The notes under the pieces: model-generated
Database searches by the model: none
What the model was told of the DNA's origin: nothing
What the model saw: only the letters and a program-made list of their open reading frames with translations
Made by a program: the position numbers and the translations under genes
Shown here: one piece after another, positions 1 through 9,254 of the stretch
How the letters are laid out: every line of letters starts with the position of its first letter
How positions within the stretch are numbered: the stretch's first letter is position 1
Source of the DNA: Candidatus Amarobacillus elongatus
GTDB taxonomy: Bacteria; Chloroflexota; Dehalococcoidia; Tepidiformales; Tepidiformaceae
Direction: 5' to 3'
Assembly: GCA_016703545.1 (NCBI GenBank)
Contig: JADJBX010000004.1
Location: 1-21,098, forward strand
Length of the DNA: 21,098 nucleotides

Positions 1-1
1 A

Positions 2-216
2 CGCCCGCACGCCACGAGCGACCTCCACGTGCAGTACCTGGCCGGGGCGTCCGGCAGCAGAGTGGTCGCCGAGGCGCGCGTGATTAGACCGGGCGCACGG
101 CCATCTTCACCGACGTGGAGGTGTTCGACGACCGGCGCCGCCTCGTCGCCCGTGGCAGCGTGACCTTCGTGAATCGCCGCTCGCGGCGCTATCCGGCAGG
201 TTCCACTCCGGGGTGA
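2..216 (+). CDS. Hotdog-fold thioesterase (PaaI-like), 3' part
   Basis: This is the C-terminal part of a protein whose start lies left of the window. The reading TSDLHVQYLAGASGSRVVAE followed by RTAIFTDVEVFDDRRRLVAR matches the last beta strands of PaaI/4HBT hotdog thioesterases, which hydrolyse acyl-CoA thioesters in the cytoplasm. The frame changes near position 90: the first half is in frame 2 and the second half in frame 1, ending at TGA 214-216. One inserted or lost base explains this. The gene is followed 22 bp later by aat on the same strand. The catalytic residues lie in the missing part, so substrate cannot be judged. Confidence 0.6.
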
Positions 217-237
217 GCGACGTCTCATCGCCACGAT

Positions 238-902
238 GTGCTGACCCGTGGACTGCCCGTGCTGCCGCCGTCCGCGATACCGATTCCCGATCCACGAGCT
301 TCCCCGCCGAGGTCTTGTCGCCGCGGGGTGATTTCGCCCGCGACGATTGTGGAGGCGTACCGCACCGGCACCTTCCCCTGGCCACATCCGTCAGCCGGGA
401 GCTGCTCTGGTTCTCGCCGGACCCGCGCTCCGTGATCGAACCGGACGGTCTGACGTCTCCGCCGCCTCGCCCGCACGCTCAGGCAAGGCCGCTTCCGGCT
501 ACGGTCGATGCCGCCTTCGAACGCGTGATCCGCGCGTGCGCTGTCCGCCCGGAAGACGAAGGCCCATGATCACGGAGCGGCTGATTCGCGGCTACTCGAC
601 TTACGACCTCGGGTGGGCGCACTCGGTCGAAACCTGGACCCCGGACGGCGAGCTCGCGGGTGGGCTGTACGGCGTCGCCGTCGGCGCGATGTTCAGTGCG
701 GAGTCCATGTTCCACCACGCCACCGATGCCTCGAAGGCGGCGTGGTGGCGATGATGCAGCACGCCCGTGACCTGGGCCTGGCGTTCGTCGATATCCAGGT
801 GATCACGCCACATACCGCCAGCATGGGCGCCCACGAAATCCGCGCGCGGAGTACCTGGAGCGCCTGCACAAGGCACTCACACACGACGTCCGCTGGGCCT
901 GA
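238..902 (+). CDS. aat: Leucyl/phenylalanyl-tRNA--protein transferase
   Basis: Aat transfers Leu or Phe from aminoacyl-tRNA to N-terminal Arg or Lys of proteins, marking them for ClpS/ClpAP (N-degron pathway). The conserved blocks appear in order: AYRTGTFPW (positions 350-380), LLWFSPDPRSVI (402-440), ATVDAAFERVIRACA (500-542), then GWAHSVETW, GELAGGLYGVAVG and SAESMFHHATDASKAA (610-740), and finally ITPHTASMGAHEI with EYLERLHKAL (800-875). GELxGGLYGVxxG and the ESMF segment are family hallmarks. The blocks are spread over all three forward frames, so at least five indels are needed. The joined length of about 220 residues is normal for the family. GTG 238 is the likely start and TGA 900-902 the stop. 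The frame breaks look like sequence error, although a pseudogene cannot be excluded. Confidence 0.85.
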
Positions 903-957
903 CCGCTGAACCAGCTCGATCGCCTCGCCGGCGAAGCGGCGCGTGCCCCGGCGCATC

Positions 958-2806
958 TCAATCGTCTTGCCCAGCTTCACGACGCAATCCGCGACGCCCT
1001 TCTCCGCCCCGCAGCGTGTCGAACGACTGCATGCCGCAGACGTTGCACGACCCATGGTGGCAGTCGGGCACCGTCTGGTTCGAGAGCACGTCCTGCCATT
1101 GGCCACGGAGGTAGCTCTTCGTCACGCCCGTCTCGATGTGGTCCCAGGGCAGCGGCTCACGCGTGTCCGCCTCGCGATGGGCGAACCACGACGCATCCAC
1201 CCGGCCTCGGCGAACGCCGCCTCCCAGTGTGTCGGCGCGGGAAGTACTCGCCCCACGCGTCGAAGCGCGCGCCGCGCCGCCATGCCGCCCGATCATCACC
1301 GACGCGGTGGTCGCCGCGCTGAGGACCGCTTCGATGAAGCTGTCGCGCGGGTCGTTCCAGCTGAACTCCACCCCCGCCGACCGGCACGCATCACGCAGGA
1401 ACCGGTGCTTGGGGTCGAGCTCCGCCGCCGTCTCCTGCCGCGCCCACTGGAACGGCGTATGCGCCTTGGGCACGTGATTGCTGGTGCTCACCCGCACGCG
1501 CGCGCCCGCCGACGTGCTTTCGCCCCAGCGCCTTCACCTGCTTGCCCATCTCACGATGCCCTCGACGTCGTCCATCGTCTCGGTTGGCAGGCCGACCATG
1601 AAGTACATCTTGATGCCCGTCCAGCCGCGTTCGAAGGCGTTCTCGGCGGCGCCCAGCAGGTCCGCGTCGCTCACCAGCTTGTTCACGGCGTTCCGCAGCC
1701 GCTGGCTCCCCGCTTCGGGCGCGAGCGTCAGCGTGTGCTTCTTGCCCTTGGCCACCGCATTCGCGACATCGACCGAAAAGCTGTCGACGCGCGTGCTCGG
1801 GATGGAGATCTTGAGCTCGGGGAAGGTCGCGTTCAGCGCGTCGATAATGGGCACGATCTGGCTGTGGTCCGTGGTGCTCAGCGAAAGCAGCGACAACTCG
1901 TCGTAGCCCGTGTTCTGAAGCAGCTGGCCCGTTGCTTCGACCACCTCCGCGGGCGTCCGTTCGCGCGTCGGGCGATAGATCATGCCCGCCTGGCAGAAGC
2001 GGCACCCCTGCCTGCATCCGCGCTGGATCTCGACCGCCGCGCGGTCGTGGACGGTCTGCAGGAACGGCACGATCGGCTTCAGCAGCGGCGGCGGCAGGTT
2101 CTCCACGATCCGCCGACGGATCGCCTTCGGCGCCTCCGGGACCAGCGGCTCAAGGCCCGCGAGGTGGCCGGCCGCATCGTAGCGCGCCTCGTACATGGAG
2201 GGCACGTAGACGCCCGGCATCGCCAGCAGTTCGCGCAGGCGAGTGGCCCGCGGGGTCCGCGAGCGCTTCCACTCCGCCACCCGTTCCGCCAGCTCCACCA
2301 CCGCGTCCTCGCCCTCGCCCAGGACGAAGGCGTCGATGAACGGCGAAAGCTCTCGGGTTGAACGCGCCGCTCCCACCCGCGATCACCAGTGGGTGATCGT
2401 CCGTGCGGTCGCGCGCCCTCACGGGGATGCCTCCGAGGTCGAGCATGTTGAGGACGTTGCTATACGTGAGCTCGTACTGGAGCGTAAAGCCGACGATGTC
2501 GAACTCGCGCAGCGGGCGGCGGTTTTCGAGCCCCCAGAGCAGCGCTCGCTCGCGGCGGATCTCGGCCTCCATGTCCTCCCAGGGCGCATACACGCGCTCC
2601 GCCAGGACGCCGTCGCGCTTGTTCAGGATGTCGTACAGGATGCCGAGTCCCATATTCGACATGCCGATGTCGTAGGCGTCCGGGTAGGCCAGCGCGAACC
2701 GCACCGGGTTCGCATCCCAGTCCTTGGTCACGCTGTTCCATTCGCCACCCGTATAGCGGGCGGGCTTGGACACGCGCGTCAGCAGCGAATCAACGGACGA
2801 ACTCAT
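958..2806 (-). CDS. B12-binding-like radical SAM protein, TIGR03960 family
   Basis: The start is ATG at 2806, preceded by GGAGG. The N-terminal part (to about 2360) contains LAYPDAYDIGMSNMGLGILY, typical of the Rossmann-like B12-binding-type domain of this family. The next frame (about 2376-1545) carries the radical SAM core with the [4Fe-4S] cysteines in CRQGCRFCQ (near 2000), followed by LSTTDHSQI, LAPEAGSQRLRNAVNK and KMYFMVGLPTETMDD. The third part (about 1500-958) has TPFQWARQET, DPRDSFIEAVL and a Cys-rich tail, DCHHGSCNVCGMQSF. This order matches TIGR03960 proteins, whose reaction is not established and which often neighbour DUF2344. Several frame breaks occur (near 2355, 1540, 1500, 1300 and 1240). 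The first stop is at 958, but another frame continues with VADCVVKLGKTIEMRRG, so the true end may be nearer 905, tail to tail with aat. Confidence 0.85.
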
Positions 2807-2916
2807 GGCGAACCTCCATGCGGCCCGGGGACGGCCGCCGTTGCGGGTGAGCACCCATGGTAGCCCGAACACGGGGTATCGCGGGGAAGGCGGCCCGCAC
2901 CCCCGCCGCCTTCCTC

Positions 2917-2931
2917 TACACTGCTTCCATG
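2917..2931 (+). promoter_or_regulatory. Leaderless promoter (-10 TACACT, then ATG)
   Basis: TACACT at 2917-2922 is followed by six bases and the ATG at 2929-2931, with no Shine-Dalgarno sequence. This puts the probable transcription start at or next to the start codon. The same TANNNT-N6-start arrangement occurs before the SGNH hydrolase and the SDR gene. Confidence 0.5.
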
Positions 2932-3376
2932 ACCCAGCCGACCCAGCGCGTCCTGTACCTGCCGCCCGGCGTTGTCGCGGCGCCGCCGCCCACGCCCGTC
3001 CCGCAGAGCCAATCGGGGTTGCCGTTCGACCGCGCCTTCTTCGAACAGCTCCTCCCGGCGATGGTCGCGAACTTCTGCGCGCAGATCGAATGCGCGGCGC
3101 CGCTGGTCGAAGTGATGACCGTGGATGGCGCGCGGCATTATGTGAACGGGTCCGCGGCGTGACGGACCAGTGGGGGGCGCTGCACACGACGGCAACCGGA
3201 CCACGCACGCGGTCGGTCTTTGTGCCTTCCACCACCATCTACCGCGTCGAAATCCACCCCGGCGCGACGACCGCCGCCAGCTCGGCTTCGTCACGAACGC
3301 CCCCGCCCGGCGCGCATCAACCCGCGCCCCAGGAGCTCCCGAGCGGGCCGCGGCAAAGAAAAGGAGGGGAATTTGA
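2929..3376 (+). CDS. Small hypothetical protein, frameshifted
   Basis: I do not recognise a family. The first frame gives a 77-residue piece from ATG 2929 with a Pro-rich segment (residues 12-27), an amphipathic stretch (DRAFFEQLLPAMVANFCAQI), and a strand-like end (LVEVMTVDGARHYVNG), stopping at 3162. A second frame opens at GTG 3159, overlapping that TGA, and reads VTDQWGALHTT, SVFVPSTTIYRVEIHPG and, after another shift, DDRRQLGFVTNAP with an Ala/Lys-rich tail ending at 3376. The strand-rich text flows across the break (DGARHYVNG to VTDQWGALHTT), so one protein of roughly 145 residues with a small beta-barrel-like core is likelier than two overlapping genes. It could still be two translationally coupled small genes. 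It lies divergent to the radical SAM gene and ahead of the mutase. Confidence 0.5.
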
Positions 3377-3567
3377 TTCGCCGGGGCAAGTGGAGGGAGC
3401 GCCGCTTGGTACTTCGGGTCGGCGGCGACCGACCCAGGTTAGCCGAGATCGAGTCGGGATGGCGCAGTCCGCTGGGATACGCCTAAAGGTGCCGGACCGT
3501 GCCTTCACCGCCCGCCACCACCGCCACGCCCCGCCCGCGAACCATCGGCCGCCGGTGAAACCTTTGG

Positions 3568-3592
3568 TACACTGTTCGCTCAGTACCGGAGG
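3568..3592 (+). promoter_or_regulatory. Promoter -10 and Shine-Dalgarno of the mutase gene
   Basis: TACACT at 3568-3573 is a good -10 element, and GGAGG at 3588-3592 lies seven bases before ATG 3600. I see no convincing -35. The 220 bases upstream (3377-3567) hold no gene that I can support, and I see no cobalamin riboswitch core there. Confidence 0.45.
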
Positions 3593-3599
3593 GCACGCC

Positions 3600-5300
3600 A
3601 TGGATAGCTCGGCTTCGCAACCCACGCTCTTTTCGCGGAGGCCCTCGCCGGCCTTTCCCGCTCCGTTCACGCGTAGGAGGAGGGCCCGCTCGCCGAAGAT
3701 GCTCTCCCGTTCGCCCGAACGCGGCGAGTTCGAAACCAGCTCACTGCCCGTCCAGCGGCTCTATACCCCGCTCGATATCGCCAGGCTGGATTACGAGCGC
3801 GACCTTGGGTTCCCGGGCGAGTTCCCCTTCACGCGCGCGGTGTCCAGCCCACCATGTACCGCGGCCGCCCCCTGGACCATGCGCCAGTACGCCGGCTTCG
3901 GCACCGCCGAGGAATCGAACCAGAAGTTCCGGTACCTCCTCAGCCAGGGTCAGACCGGCCTCTCCGTCGCCTTCGACCTCCCCAGCCAGCTCGGCTACGA
4001 CTCGGACGACCCCATGGCCATCGCCGAGGTGGGTCAGGTCGGCGTCGCGATCGACTCCCTCTATGACATGGAGACGCTGTTCGAAGGTATCCCGCTCGAC
4101 AAGGTGTCGACGTCGATGACGATCAACGCGCCCGCCGCCGTGATGCTCGCGATGTACATTGCGACGGGCGAGAAGCAGGGCGTGCCTTCGGAAAAGCTGA
4201 ACGGCACCACCCAGAACGACGTCCTCAAGGAGTACGTGGCGCGGGGCACCTACATTTTCCCCCCCGGCCCGAGCGTACGGCTGGCGGCGGACATCATGGA
4301 GTACTGCGCGAAGCACGTGCCCCAGTGGAACACCATCTCCATCAGCGGCTACCACATGCGCGATGCCGGTTCGACGGCGGCGCAGGAGATCGGGTTCACG
4401 TTCGCCAACGCCTGCGCCTACATCGATGCCGCGCTCGCCAAGGGGCTCGACATCGACGAGTTCGCGGGGCGCATCAGCTGGATCTTCAACACCCACAACA
4501 ACTTCTTCGAGGAGATCGCGAAGTACCGCGCGCTGCGGCGGCTCTGGGCCACCATGCTGAAGGAGCGCTACGGTTCGAAGGACCCGCGCTCGATGATGTT
4601 CCGCACGCACACGCAGACGGGCGGCAGCACGCTCGTGGCGCAGCAGCCGGAGAACAACATCGTGCGCGCCGCGATCCAAACGCTCGCGGCCGTGCTCGGC
4701 GGCGTCCAGAGCATCGCCCTGAGCTGCTTCGACGAGGCCCTCGCGCTGCCGACGGACGAGGCCCAGCGCATGGCGCTCCGCACGCAGCAAATCATCGCCC
4801 ACGAAACCGGCGTCACCGACACGGTCGACCCTCGCCGGCAGCTACTTCGTCGAATACCTCACGAACGAGCTCGGAGGCGAAGGCGCGCGAGTACATGCGG
4901 CAGATCGAGGAGCAGGGCGGCAGCATCGCGGCCATCGAGAAGGGCTGGATCAGGCCCAGATCGCCGAGGCGAGCTGGGAGTACCAGCGCAGCGTCGATGA
5001 GAAGCGCGAAATCATCGTCGGCGTGAACGACTACCTCGATGGGGCGAACAGCGGCCCTCGATCTTCTCCGTCGACCGGCGGCTGGTCGAACACCAGCTCT
5101 CCCGCCTCGCGCACCACCGCACGGAGCGCGACGACGCGGCGGTGAAGGCGGCGCTGGCGAACCTGGAAGCGGCCTGCGCCGGCACGGAGAACCTGATGGT
5201 GCCGATCCTCGAAGCGGTGCGCGCGTATGCGACCCTCGGCGAGATCTGCGGCTCCATGCGCGGCGTATTCGGCGAATACAACCCGCCGACCGTCATTTAG
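3600..5300 (+). CDS. Methylmalonyl-CoA mutase family, catalytic (large) subunit
   Basis: Members use adenosylcobalamin to interconvert (R)-methylmalonyl-CoA and succinyl-CoA or related branched acyl-CoAs. ATG 3600 has a GGAGG seven bases upstream. The TIM-barrel substrate-binding domain is nearly complete: TMRQYAGFGTAEESN, TGLSVAFDLPSQLGYDSD, VSTSMTINAPAAVMLAMY, GTTQNDVLKEYVARGTYIFP, SISGYHMRDAGSTAAQEIGF, FRTHTQTGGSTLVAQQPENN, then EYMRQIEEQGGSIAAIEKGW and the end FGEYNPPTVI. About 566 residues with no C-terminal cobalamin-binding domain fits the two-gene form, in which a small DxHxxG subunit is encoded separately; I do not see it here. Frame breaks lie near 3850-3880 (compensated), 4830, 4873, 4950 and 5045. 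Isobutyryl-CoA or ethylmalonyl-CoA mutase remain alternatives. Confidence 0.9.
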
Positions 5301-5339
5301 GGCCGCGCGAGGGGCTGCGCGACCAGCCGCTCGAAGCCG

Positions 5340-5354
5340 TACAGTTCGCCCGTG
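5340..5354 (+). promoter_or_regulatory. Leaderless promoter (-10 TACAGT, then GTG)
   Basis: TACAGT at 5340-5345 is followed by exactly six bases and GTG 5352-5354. No ribosome binding site precedes this GTG, which supports both the start choice and a leaderless transcript. Confidence 0.45.
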
Positions 5355-6136
5355 AGAATCCTGGTCCTCGGCAACAGCGACACCGCCGGGATGTACACCG
5401 ACGCCGAGACGTGGCCCGCGGTGGTCGCGGCCCGGCTCGCCGCGCGCGGCCCGCAGGACGTTACGGTCGTGGAGCGGCCGTTCTGGGCACTGAACCCCAG
5501 GGCTCCCACGATCGCGGTCGAGCGCGCGCAGGAGACCGGCGCCGACCTCGTGGTGCTGCCGCTCGGGTCGTTCGCGTTCACGGTGGGGTTCGTCTGGGTG
5601 CGGGTGCGGCGGCTGTTCGGCGAACGGGCGGCCAGGCGCTTTCGCGCCGCCGAAGCGTCGTTCGACAACCGCACGAGGCGCCGGAATGGGATCCGCGCCA
5701 GCGCGAACCGCCTTTCGCGCGGCGTCGCGCGGTCCCTCATCGGCATCGAAGCACCACACTCCGTGGAGGAGACTGCGGCGGCGTACGTCGCGGTACTGCG
5801 AGCGCTGTCGCGCGTTGAAACGCTGGACGTCCTCGTGGTGGAGTCCCGGCGGAGCGCGGGCGGGCGTGGTGGGCGGCGACATCGCGGCCCGGCGGCAGCG
5901 CTTCCGGGCGGCCGTGCACCGCCGAGGCCGAGGCGCATCGCTACCCGTTCCTCGCCAACGCCGAGACCCTCGGAGACAGCGGCGCGTTCGTGACCGAAGA
6001 CGGGTTCCATCTCTCGGGAGCGGGGCACGCGCGGCTGGGCAGGGCCGTCGCGGAGGCGGTCCACGGACGGCTGGCGGGCGGGGTACCGGTAGTGCCCGCC
6101 GGCGGCCGCGCCGACAGCCAGCCGCCGCGCGCGTAG
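5352..6136 (+). CDS. SGNH/GDSL-like hydrolase
   Basis: The protein opens with RILVLGNSDTAGMYTDAETW, where GNSDTAG occupies the place of the GDSxS nucleophile block of SGNH hydrolases. The late DGFHLSGAGHARLGRAVAEA supplies the DxxH block with the catalytic Asp and His. Between them are a Rossmann-like strand (ADLVVLPLGSFAF) and a second one (LDVLVVES). These enzymes hydrolyse esters of lipids or sugars; the substrate is unknown. No signal peptide is visible. The first frame runs from GTG 5352 to about 5860, then two shifts near 5870 and 5925 lead to the end at TAG 6134-6136. The joined length is about 260 residues. The gene starts 51 bp after the mutase and ends 35 bp before acs, whose -10 element overlaps its stop codon. 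Confidence 0.7.
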
Positions 6137-6139
6137 AAT
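6111..6139 (+). promoter_or_regulatory. Probable sigma-70-type promoter of acs
   Basis: CCGACA (6111-6116), a 17-base spacer and TAGAAT (6134-6139) form a plausible housekeeping promoter within the end of the SGNH gene. GGGAGGG lies shortly before ATG 6172. The same TAGAAT hexamer is used before the thiolase-like gene. Confidence 0.5.
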
Positions 6140-6171
6140 CGGCCTGAATTCGATTCACGGGAGGGCGCGCA

Positions 6172-8141
6172 ATGGCTGAGACGAAGGAGATCGGCTGCCG
6201 GTCCACGAGCGGTACAGCCCGCCGGCGAGGGTGCGCGAGGGCGCGCTCGTCGGGAGCCTCGCCGAGTACCAGGCGCTGTACGACCGCAGTATCGCGGACC
6301 CCGATGGGTTCTGGGCCGACATGGCGAACCGCCACCTGGAGTGGATGGCGCCTTTCGGGAAGGTGCGCGAGGAGAACCTGCCCGCGGGCGATATCAAGTG
6401 GTTCCTGGGGGGCAAGCTGAACGTCTCGGTGAACTGCCTGGACCGCCACCTCGCCACCCGGGGCGACCGTGTCGCCCTGCTGCTGGAAGGCGACGAGCCC
6501 GGCACCAATCGCTCCATGACCTACCGGGAGATGCACGCCGAAGTGTGCCGGCTGGCGAACTACCTCCGCTCGCGGGGCGTGGGCAAGGGCGACCGCGTCG
6601 CGATCTACATGGGCATGGTCCCCGAGCTCGCGGTGGCGATGCTGGCCTGCGCGCGCATCGGCGCCGTCCATTCGGTCATCTTCGGCGGCTTCAGCCCGCG
6701 TTCTATCCGCGACCGCGTCGACGACTCCACGTGCAAGGCGATCATCACGCAGGACGAAGGGCGCCGCGGCGGCCGGCCGGTGGCACTGAAGGCGAATGTC
6801 GACGAGGCGCTCTCGGCGCCCGGGCACACCGTCGAGTTCTGTGTCGTATTCCGCCACACGGGGGCGGCCGTGAACATGGTCGCGGGCCGGGATGAATGGT
6901 GGCACGACGTGGTGCCGGGGCAGCCAGCCACGGCCGAGCCGGAGGTGATGGACTCCGAGGACCCGCTGTTCATCCTGTACACGTCGGGGTCGACGGGGAA
7001 GCCGAAGGGCGTGCTCCACACGCAGGCCGGGTACCTGCTGTACACGATGGTCACGCACAGGTACACGTTCGATCTGCGCGACGACGACGTGTTCTGCTGC
7101 ATGGCCGACATCGGCTGGATCACGGGCCACAGCTACATCGTCTACGGGCCCCTGGCGAACGGCGCGACCAGCGTGCTCTTTGAGAGCGTGCCCACCTACC
7201 CTGATGCGGGGCGGTACTGGGATATGGTCGATCGCCTCGGCATCACCATCCTGTACACCGCGCCGACCGCCATTCGCGCCATCGCCCGGGAAGGGGATGA
7301 GCCGGTGAAGCGGTACCGGCGGACCTCGCTGCGCGTTCTCGGCTCCGTCGGCGAACCCATCAACCCGGAAGCGTGGCGCTGGTACTACCGCGTGGTGGGC
7401 GAAGAACGCTGCTCGGTGGTGGACACCTACTGGCAGACGGAGACCGGCGGGCACATGATCACCGGCCTCGCCGGCGCCACGGACATGAAGCCCGGATCGG
7501 GGTCCCTGCCGTTCTTCGGGGTCAAGCCGAGCGTCGTCGACGAAGCGGGCGAAGAGCTCATCGGGAACGACGTTACCGGTCGGTTGTGCTTCGACCAGTC
7601 GTGGCCGGGCATGATGCGCACGGTCTACGGCGACCACGAGCGCTTCGTGCAGACGTATCTCGCGACGTACACGGGCCGGTACTTCACGGGCGATGGGTGC
7701 CACCGCGACCAGGACGGGTACTACTGGATCACGGGCCGCGTCGACGACGTGCTGAACGTCTCGGGCCACCGTCTCGGCACGGCCGAGATCGAGAGCGCTG
7801 GTGGGGCACGAAGGCGTGCGCCGAGGCCGCCGTCGTCGGCTTCCCCACGACCTCAAGGGCACGGGCATCTACGCGTACGTGCTGCTGAAGACGGGCGTGA
7901 GCGGCTCTCCGGAACTGGAAAAGGAGCTGAAGGACGCCGTGCGGCGGGACATCAGCCCCATCGCCACGCCGGACCGGATCCAGTTCGTCGAAGGGCTGCC
8001 GAAGACGCGTTCGGGCAAGATCATGCGGCGCATCTTGCGCAAGATCGCCGAGGGAGAGCCCGGAACGTCGGCGACGTGACCACGCTCGCGGACCCGGCGG
8101 TGGTCCAGAACATCATCGAAGGGGCCATCGCCGGCGACTGA
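6172..8141 (+). CDS. acs: Acetyl-CoA synthetase (AMP-forming)
   Basis: Activates acetate to acetyl-CoA through acetyl-AMP. ATG 6172 follows a GGGAGGG site. The ANL-superfamily order is clear: N-terminal ACS domain (SLAEYQALYDRSIADPDGFW, IKWFLGGKLNVSVNCLDRHL), AMP-binding P-loop YTSGSTGKPKGVLHT (near 6980), DIGWITGHSYIVYGPL, the A5 motif DTYWQTETGGHMIT (near 7430), A7 YFTGDG (near 7680), A8 GRVDDVLNVSGHRLGTAEIE, and A10 KTRSGKIMRRILRKI (near 8010). The A10 lysine is the usual target of regulatory acetylation. The tail TTLADPAVVQNI is typical of Acs. The joined length of about 655 residues is normal. Frame breaks occur near 6195, 7800, 7850 and 8060; the true stop is TGA 8139-8141, not the earlier one at 8077-8079. 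Propionyl-CoA synthetase is less likely but not excluded. Confidence 0.93.
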
Positions 8142-8154
8142 CCGTGCGCACCGG

Positions 8155-8180
8155 GGCCGCGCTGCGACCGCAGCGCGGCC
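8155..8180. terminator. Bidirectional hairpin between acs and the MOSC gene
   Basis: A perfect 11-bp inverted repeat, GGCCGCGCTGC (8155-8165) and GCAGCGCGGCC (8170-8180), encloses the loop GACC. It sits exactly between two convergent genes, and its last base is part of the MOSC stop codon. There is no clear T-tract on either side, so termination efficiency is uncertain. Confidence 0.55.
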
Positions 8181-8718
8181 TAAACGGGCTCGAGGGGCCG
8201 GTGCGGAGCGCCGGCAGCAGCACCGTGATGGCATCGCCCGGGGCCACGGCGCCGCCGGCGAGGACGATGCCCATGACGCCGGCCTTGCGCACGAGGTTCC
8301 CGGCATCGTCGCGATCGAGGCAGGCGGCCATGAGCCCCTGCTGGAAGCCGTCGAGCTGCGCGCACGGGTTGCGCAGGCCCGTGACTTCGATGACGGCGTT
8401 CCCCCCGATCGCGAGCCGGGTCCCCGTGGGGAGGGCAAGCAGATCGAGGCCACGCGTTGTGATGTTCTCGCCCATGTCGCCGGCGGACACCGTGAACCCT
8501 TCGGCCGCAAGCTGCTCGTGCAGCTCCGCGTGTACGAGGTGGACCTGGCGGAGGTTGGGCTGGTTGGGATCGCGCGCGACCCGGGAGCGGTGCTTCACCG
8601 TCGCGCCGCTGTGTGCGTCGCCTTCGACGCCAAGCCCGGGGACGAGGGTGATGGAGGCCGCATTCTGCTTCGAGAACGTGTGCCCGCCGCTGAGACTCAC
8701 CGCCTCAACCGTTGCCAT
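8180..8718 (-). CDS. MOSC domain-containing protein
   Basis: MOSC domains bind sulfur or molybdenum cofactor through a conserved Cys, as in molybdenum cofactor sulfurase C-terminal domains and YiiM/YuaD-type proteins. The sequence starts at ATG 8718 behind a GGGGAGG site and shows VEGDAHSGATVKHRSRVA, PNLRQVHLVHAELHEQL, SAGDMGENITTRGLDLL and ITVLLP. The family cysteine is in VTGLRNPCAQLDGF. The joined length of about 178 residues is normal for a stand-alone MOSC protein. One shift near 8215 brings the end to TAG at 8180, giving the tail PHRPLEPV. It lies just after the GNAT gene on the same strand, possibly overlapping it by about 15 bp. Confidence 0.85.
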
Positions 8719-9233
8719 GGAACCTCCCCGCCGGCGCCCGCCGGCTGGCTGCCTCGATGGTGGCGCGCACGGGCAGCGCCATCCGGGGCGATGTCACCCA
8801 TAAGTAGAGACGGAAGCCCGCGGAGGCGTCGGTGAACCTTCGCGCGCATAGAAACGGTGAGCGTCCGTGCGTTCGTTACGGCTCTGGAGCTGGACTTGTA
8901 GCAGCCCGCCTCGCGGGCGGTGCGCAGCGCCTCGGCCATGAGCGCGTGTCCCACGCCGGCGCTGCGCACCGTCGCATCCACAACCATGTTCTCCAGCTGG
9001 GCCCACGGCTGCGCGCCGTGCGTGAGGTTGGGCACGACAATGACCGTGACCGTCCCGGCGACGGAGCCGTCGTGCTCCGCGACGAGCAGAGTCGCGCCGG
9101 GGAACGCCAGGAGGGCGGCAAGGGCGGCCTCCGCGGCGCCCGGGGCGAACGGCACGTCGTCGCCGCCGAGCTGGGCGTACAGGCTCAGCAGCGCGGGGAG
9201 GTCATCGGGCCGGGCGGGCCGAACGTTCGTCAT
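8704..9233 (-). CDS. GNAT family N-acetyltransferase
   Basis: GNAT enzymes move an acetyl group from acetyl-CoA to an amine; the acceptor here is unknown. From ATG 9233 the protein reads VRPARPDDLPALLSLYAQLG (first strand and helix), then GSVAGTVTVIVVPNLTHGAQ, AQLENMVVDATVRSAGVGHA (motif A, with the pyrophosphate-binding loop) and, after a shift near 8905, VQLQSRNERTDAHRFYAREG and GFRLYL (motif B). One missing G near 8833 restores the usual FYAREGF. The end is uncertain: one frame stops at 8794, another continues to TGA at 8704 and overlaps the MOSC start. A GAGAGGGG site precedes the ATG. GNAT and MOSC probably share a transcript. Confidence 0.75.
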
Positions 9234-9254
9234 GCGCCAGCCCCTCTCACGGGA

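Noticed and set aside
943..2361. Long open frame on the plus strand (472 codons)
   Set aside because: It is the antisense shadow of the radical SAM gene; composition is Arg/Ala/His-rich with no motif, and the minus strand carries the conserved CxxxCxxC protein.
3445..3520. tRNA-like stretch (GGGATGGCGCAGTCCGCTGG) before the mutase
   Set aside because: It resembles a D-arm but has no acceptor pairing, anticodon stem or GGTTCGAATCC-type T-loop.
3376..3600. Possible cobalamin riboswitch before the B12-dependent mutase
   Set aside because: I could not find the B12 box or the expected core pairing, and the 5' region is short.
3741..4802. Minus-strand frame of 353 codons opposite the mutase
   Set aside because: Shadow of the mutase; low-complexity Arg/Glu/His/Val text with no motif.
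5031..7868. Very long open frame on the minus strand (945 codons)
   Set aside because: It runs antisense through SGNH and acs genes, is Arg/Val/His/Asp-rich, and has no recognisable domain; a product of high GC codon use.
8077..8079. Earlier stop as the end of acs
   Set aside because: The other frame continues with the conserved Acs tail TTLADPAVVQNI to 8141, so the earlier stop results from a shift.
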